A program made the translations under genes and the position numbers. From positions 1 through 64,000 of the forward strand of contig CACYKH010000013.1 of the NCBI GenBank assembly GCA_902774915.1: a stretch of DNA of 64,000 bases, written 5' to 3'. Under the pieces are notes generated by a model. The model searched no databases. It saw nothing but the letters and a program-made list of their open reading frames with translations, and was not told the DNA's origin. The stretch is from an uncultured Lachnospiraceae bacterium. GTDB lineage: Bacteria > Bacillota > Clostridia > Lachnospirales > Lachnospiraceae. Below are positions 61,929-64,000 of this stretch, piece by piece. Each line of letters starts with the position of its first letter. Positions within the stretch are counted from its first letter, which is position 1.

Positions 61929-63626
61929 TTACATTCTTTCAACTACGCCAATACCGAGAAGATCAAGGGAATCCTTCAGCATTCTACGTACAATGTATGT
62001 AATTGTACATCTTGCCTTCTTAACAACCTCGTCATCAACAGCTATTCGATTCTCTGTATAGAATCTATTGAATGCCTGAGCAAGGTCTACTGCATATCTT
62101 GCAACAACTGAAGGCTCATATCTTTCGGCAGCCTCGGCAACAATAGCTGGGAATCTATCAATTTCTTTAAGTAGATCTGCACTTGCCTCATCACTGAGTA
62201 CTGAATAATCTATATCAGCGCTTGGCTCAAATCCTTCGATATTTCTAAGAATACTTGAGCAACGAGCATATGTATATTGAACATATGGACCAGTTTCTCC
62301 TTCAAAGCTTGTAATGTGCTCCCATTTGAAGGAAACATCTTTGATTCTCTGGTTGTATAGATCATTGAAGATTACTGCGCCAACACCAACTATTCTTGAA
62401 GCATTTTCCTTTTCTTCGTCAGAAAGGTCTGGATTCTTAACATCGATGATTTCTCTGATCTTTCCAATTGCTTCTTTCAGAATATCCTCAGCATATATAA
62501 CATTTCCACCTCTGGTAGAAAGCTTTTCACCAGCAAGACTAACAAGTCCGTAAGGAATATGTACCAGACTATCCTTTGCCCAATCATTTCCCAGAAGTTC
62601 CATTACTTTAAATACCTGAGCAAAGTGAAGTTTCTGTTCCTGACCTGTTACATATAAGCATTTAGTAAAATTATATGTTTTCTTTCTATATTCTACTGCA
62701 GCTATATCTCTTGTAGCATATATTGAGCTACCATCGTTTTTTAGGATAAGACATGGGGCCATATCATATTCTTCAAGATCTACAATCTTTGCACCCTCGC
62801 TGTCCTTGAGAAGTCCTTTATCGGTTAATTCCTTAACTACATCATCTGTTTTATCTCTGTAGAAGCTTTCTCCTGTATAATGGTCAAACTCCATACCCAT
62901 AAGCTTATAAGTTCTCTTAAACTCTTCTAGACTAATATCAAAGAACCATTTCCAAATCTGCAGAGCTTCTTCATCGCCAGTTTCCATTTTGTGGAACCAG
63001 GCTCTTGCCTCGTCCTGAAGTTCTGGATTCTTGTCAGCTTCATCATGGAAGAGAACATAGAGTCTCATTAATTCCTCTATACCTTTTTCCTTTACAGCTT
63101 CTTCAGAACCCCAGTTCTTATAGGCAACTATAAGTTTACCGAACTGAGTTCCCCAGTCTCCAAGGTGGTTTATTCTCTCTACGTTGTATCCAAGCTTGGA
63201 ATATATCTTATAGAGGGAATTTCCTATAACTGTTGTTCTAAGATGACCAACATGGAAGTTCTTGGCAACGTTAGGAGAGGAGTAGTCTATACAAATAGTC
63301 TTTCCTTCACCTTCTTTTGATGCGCCATAGCTGTCATCAATGCTACTTTCTATAACTGTTTTTGCATAATCAGACTTATTTACATAGAAGTTGATATATG
63401 CACCCATAACCTTAATATCATCAATATATTCAGGTTTTTCTATGCTTTCAGCGATATCTGCAGCAATAAGTGGTGGGGCCTTGTGCAGATCCTTAGCAAG
63501 TCTGAAACATGGAAAAGCGTAATCACCCATTTCTTTCTTTGGTGGCTGTTCCAGGAGAGCGCTAATGCTTTCCTCATTTAATTGTTCAATCTTGTCGCTA
63601 AGAAGCTTAACTATTTTGTCTTTCAT
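61929..63626 (-). CDS. argS: Arginyl-tRNA synthetase
   Basis: 565 residues. The Arg-tRNA D-loop-binding N-terminal domain (about 1-95) is followed by the class I core with the HIGH-like motif in NVAKNFHVGHLRTTVIGNSL, tRNA and adenosine contacts in GDWGTQFGKLIVAY, and the KMSKS-like loop in LAGEKLSTRGGN. A DALR anticodon domain (ARYAVDLAQAFNRFY) and the ending DSLDLLGIGVVERM complete it. It charges tRNA-Arg such as the CCU gene here. CGGAGGAATT precedes the ATG. It ends at the parS/terminator palindrome. Confidence 0.97.
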   Translation of the reverse strand: MKDKIVKLLSDKIEQLNEESISALLEQPPKKEMGDYAFPCFRLAKDLHKAPPLIAADIAESIEKPEYIDDIKVMGAYINFYVNKSDYAKTVIESSIDDSYGASKEGEGKTICIDYSSPNVAKNFHVGHLRTTVIGNSLYKIYSKLGYNVERINHLGDWGTQFGKLIVAYKNWGSEEAVKEKGIEELMRLYVLFHDEADKNPELQDEARAWFHKMETGDEEALQIWKWFFDISLEEFKRTYKLMGMEFDHYTGESFYRDKTDDVVKELTDKGLLKDSEGAKIVDLEEYDMAPCLILKNDGSSIYATRDIAAVEYRKKTYNFTKCLYVTGQEQKLHFAQVFKVMELLGNDWAKDSLVHIPYGLVSLAGEKLSTRGGNVIYAEDILKEAIGKIREIIDVKNPDLSDEEKENASRIVGVGAVIFNDLYNQRIKDVSFKWEHITSFEGETGPYVQYTYARCSSILRNIEGFEPSADIDYSVLSDEASADLLKEIDRFPAIVAEAAERYEPSVVARYAVDLAQAFNRFYTENRIAVDDEVVKKARCTITYIVRRMLKDSLDLLGIGVVERM

Positions 63627-63640
63627 AATTCCTCCGACTT

Positions 63641-64000
63641 TTATTCATATTTAAAGGAAAACTCTATTTGTGTTCCTTCATTATTAGTAATGCTATAACT
63701 TCCATTAAGAAGAAATAGTAATTCCTCTGCTCTGTGAAGTCCACTGTACCAATCGGACTTTGTTAAGTAATCTTTTGGAAGTCCAATACCATTATCCTTT
63801 ATCTCAAAGTAAAGTTCTCCACCTTCCTCATAAGCTTCAAACTTTACTTTAGTTGATTTAGAATGTTTGTGAATATTATCAAAGAAGATATTCAAAAGCT
63901 TGTTAAGTGTAATATATCTAACATAATTTGGCTTATGGATAATCTCACCTATATGATAATCTAATTCTATATCCTTATTCTTTTCCTTAAAGGCATTAAG
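63641..64000 (-). CDS. Histidine kinase-like ATPase C-terminal part, cut by window edge
   Basis: The frame is open to the window end, giving at least 119 residues. The part seen has an N box (NIFFDNIHKHSKST), VKFEAYEEGGELYFEIKDNGIGL (G1 box) and a final SYSITNNEGTQIEFSFKYE, the ending of NarL-type (LiaS/DesK-like) sensor kinases of the HATPase_c family. The usual G2 glycine loop appears reduced to WYSGLHRAEELL. A shorter start at a TTG (63895) is not believable because the HATPase fold needs upstream residues. argS starts 14 bases after its stop. Confidence 0.75.
   Translation of the reverse strand, partial: LNAFKEKNKDIELDYHIGEIIHKPNYVRYITLNKLLNIFFDNIHKHSKSTKVKFEAYEEGGELYFEIKDNGIGLPKDYLTKSDWYSGLHRAEELLFLLNGSYSITNNEGTQIEFSFKYE

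Noticed and set aside
61499-61930. oriC with DnaA boxes
   Set aside because: parS sites are clear, but I saw no cluster of TTATCCACA-like boxes or an AT-rich unwinding element here.

Overview
This window reads as an oriC-proximal stretch of chromosome from a low-GC, anaerobic Clostridia, most likely a rumen or gut Lachnospiraceae of the Butyrivibrio/Pseudobutyrivibrio type. This is an inference from protein content: a clostridial Tad pilus with a Flp1-type pilin, VaFE/SpaA surface modules, GH9 and GH26 enzymes, DUF4446, a PF12897-type aminotransferase, and parS sites beside soj/parB, mnmG, mnmE and rsmG. Most genes lie on the minus strand. No insertion sequence, prophage, CRISPR array or rRNA was seen.

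Layout. 1-200: two tRNA-Ser genes (the first cut by the window edge) with a clear promoter. 354-1010: a Phd/YefM-RelE/ParE toxin-antitoxin pair with operator and terminator. 1025-13434: one long Tad (Flp) pilus operon: tadZ-tadA-tadB-tadC-flp pilin-DUF5702-two TadE-like pseudopilins-FHA protein-giant surface adhesin. The 54-residue pilin gene (8899-9063) is easily missed. 13435-13854 is non-coding with a long inverted repeat and a bidirectional terminator. 13855-25354: hybrid histidine kinase, YfhO-type membrane protein, lipoprotein GH9 cellulase, eukaryotic-type HisA, cytoplasmic GH26 mannanase, CbbX/SpoVK-like AAA ATPase and CCA-adding enzyme.

25434-38340: a self-contained envelope export/sensing locus. 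On the minus strand are a lipoprotein, two lipoprotein HlyD-like adaptors (one with a duplicated adaptor module), a large FtsX-type permease and two ATPases, one carrying an AbrB-like tail. Divergently placed are an OmpR-type regulator, a sensor kinase and an orphan exported protein. Tandem 11-bp repeats between the two arms look like the regulator's operator. 38347-48595: proS, an RluA-type pseudouridine synthase, an aminotransferase, a CAP-domain wall protein, a Ca/Na antiporter, a prephenate dehydrogenase with a DAHP-synthase-like regulatory domain, and an LCP/nucleotidyltransferase/membrane protein operon.

48766-64000: the origin-flanking block: rsmG, an exonuclease, mnmG, mnmE, a zinc-ribbon membrane protein, a tRNA-Lys with a damaged D-arm, an iron alcohol dehydrogenase, a PrsW-like protease with a zinc-ribbon tail, tRNA-Arg, serS, DUF4446, parB, parA, three parS sites (one built into the argS terminator), an odd GC-rich element, argS, and the end of a histidine kinase running off the window.

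The most unusual points are the domain fusions (TadC with an Ig-like ectodomain, ABC ATPase with AbrB, TyrA with a DAHP-synthase domain, PrsW with a zinc ribbon), the parS/terminator dual element, a probably leaderless cca mRNA, and a short recurring motif of the form [AS][TS]x[SGT]DA in many exported proteins.
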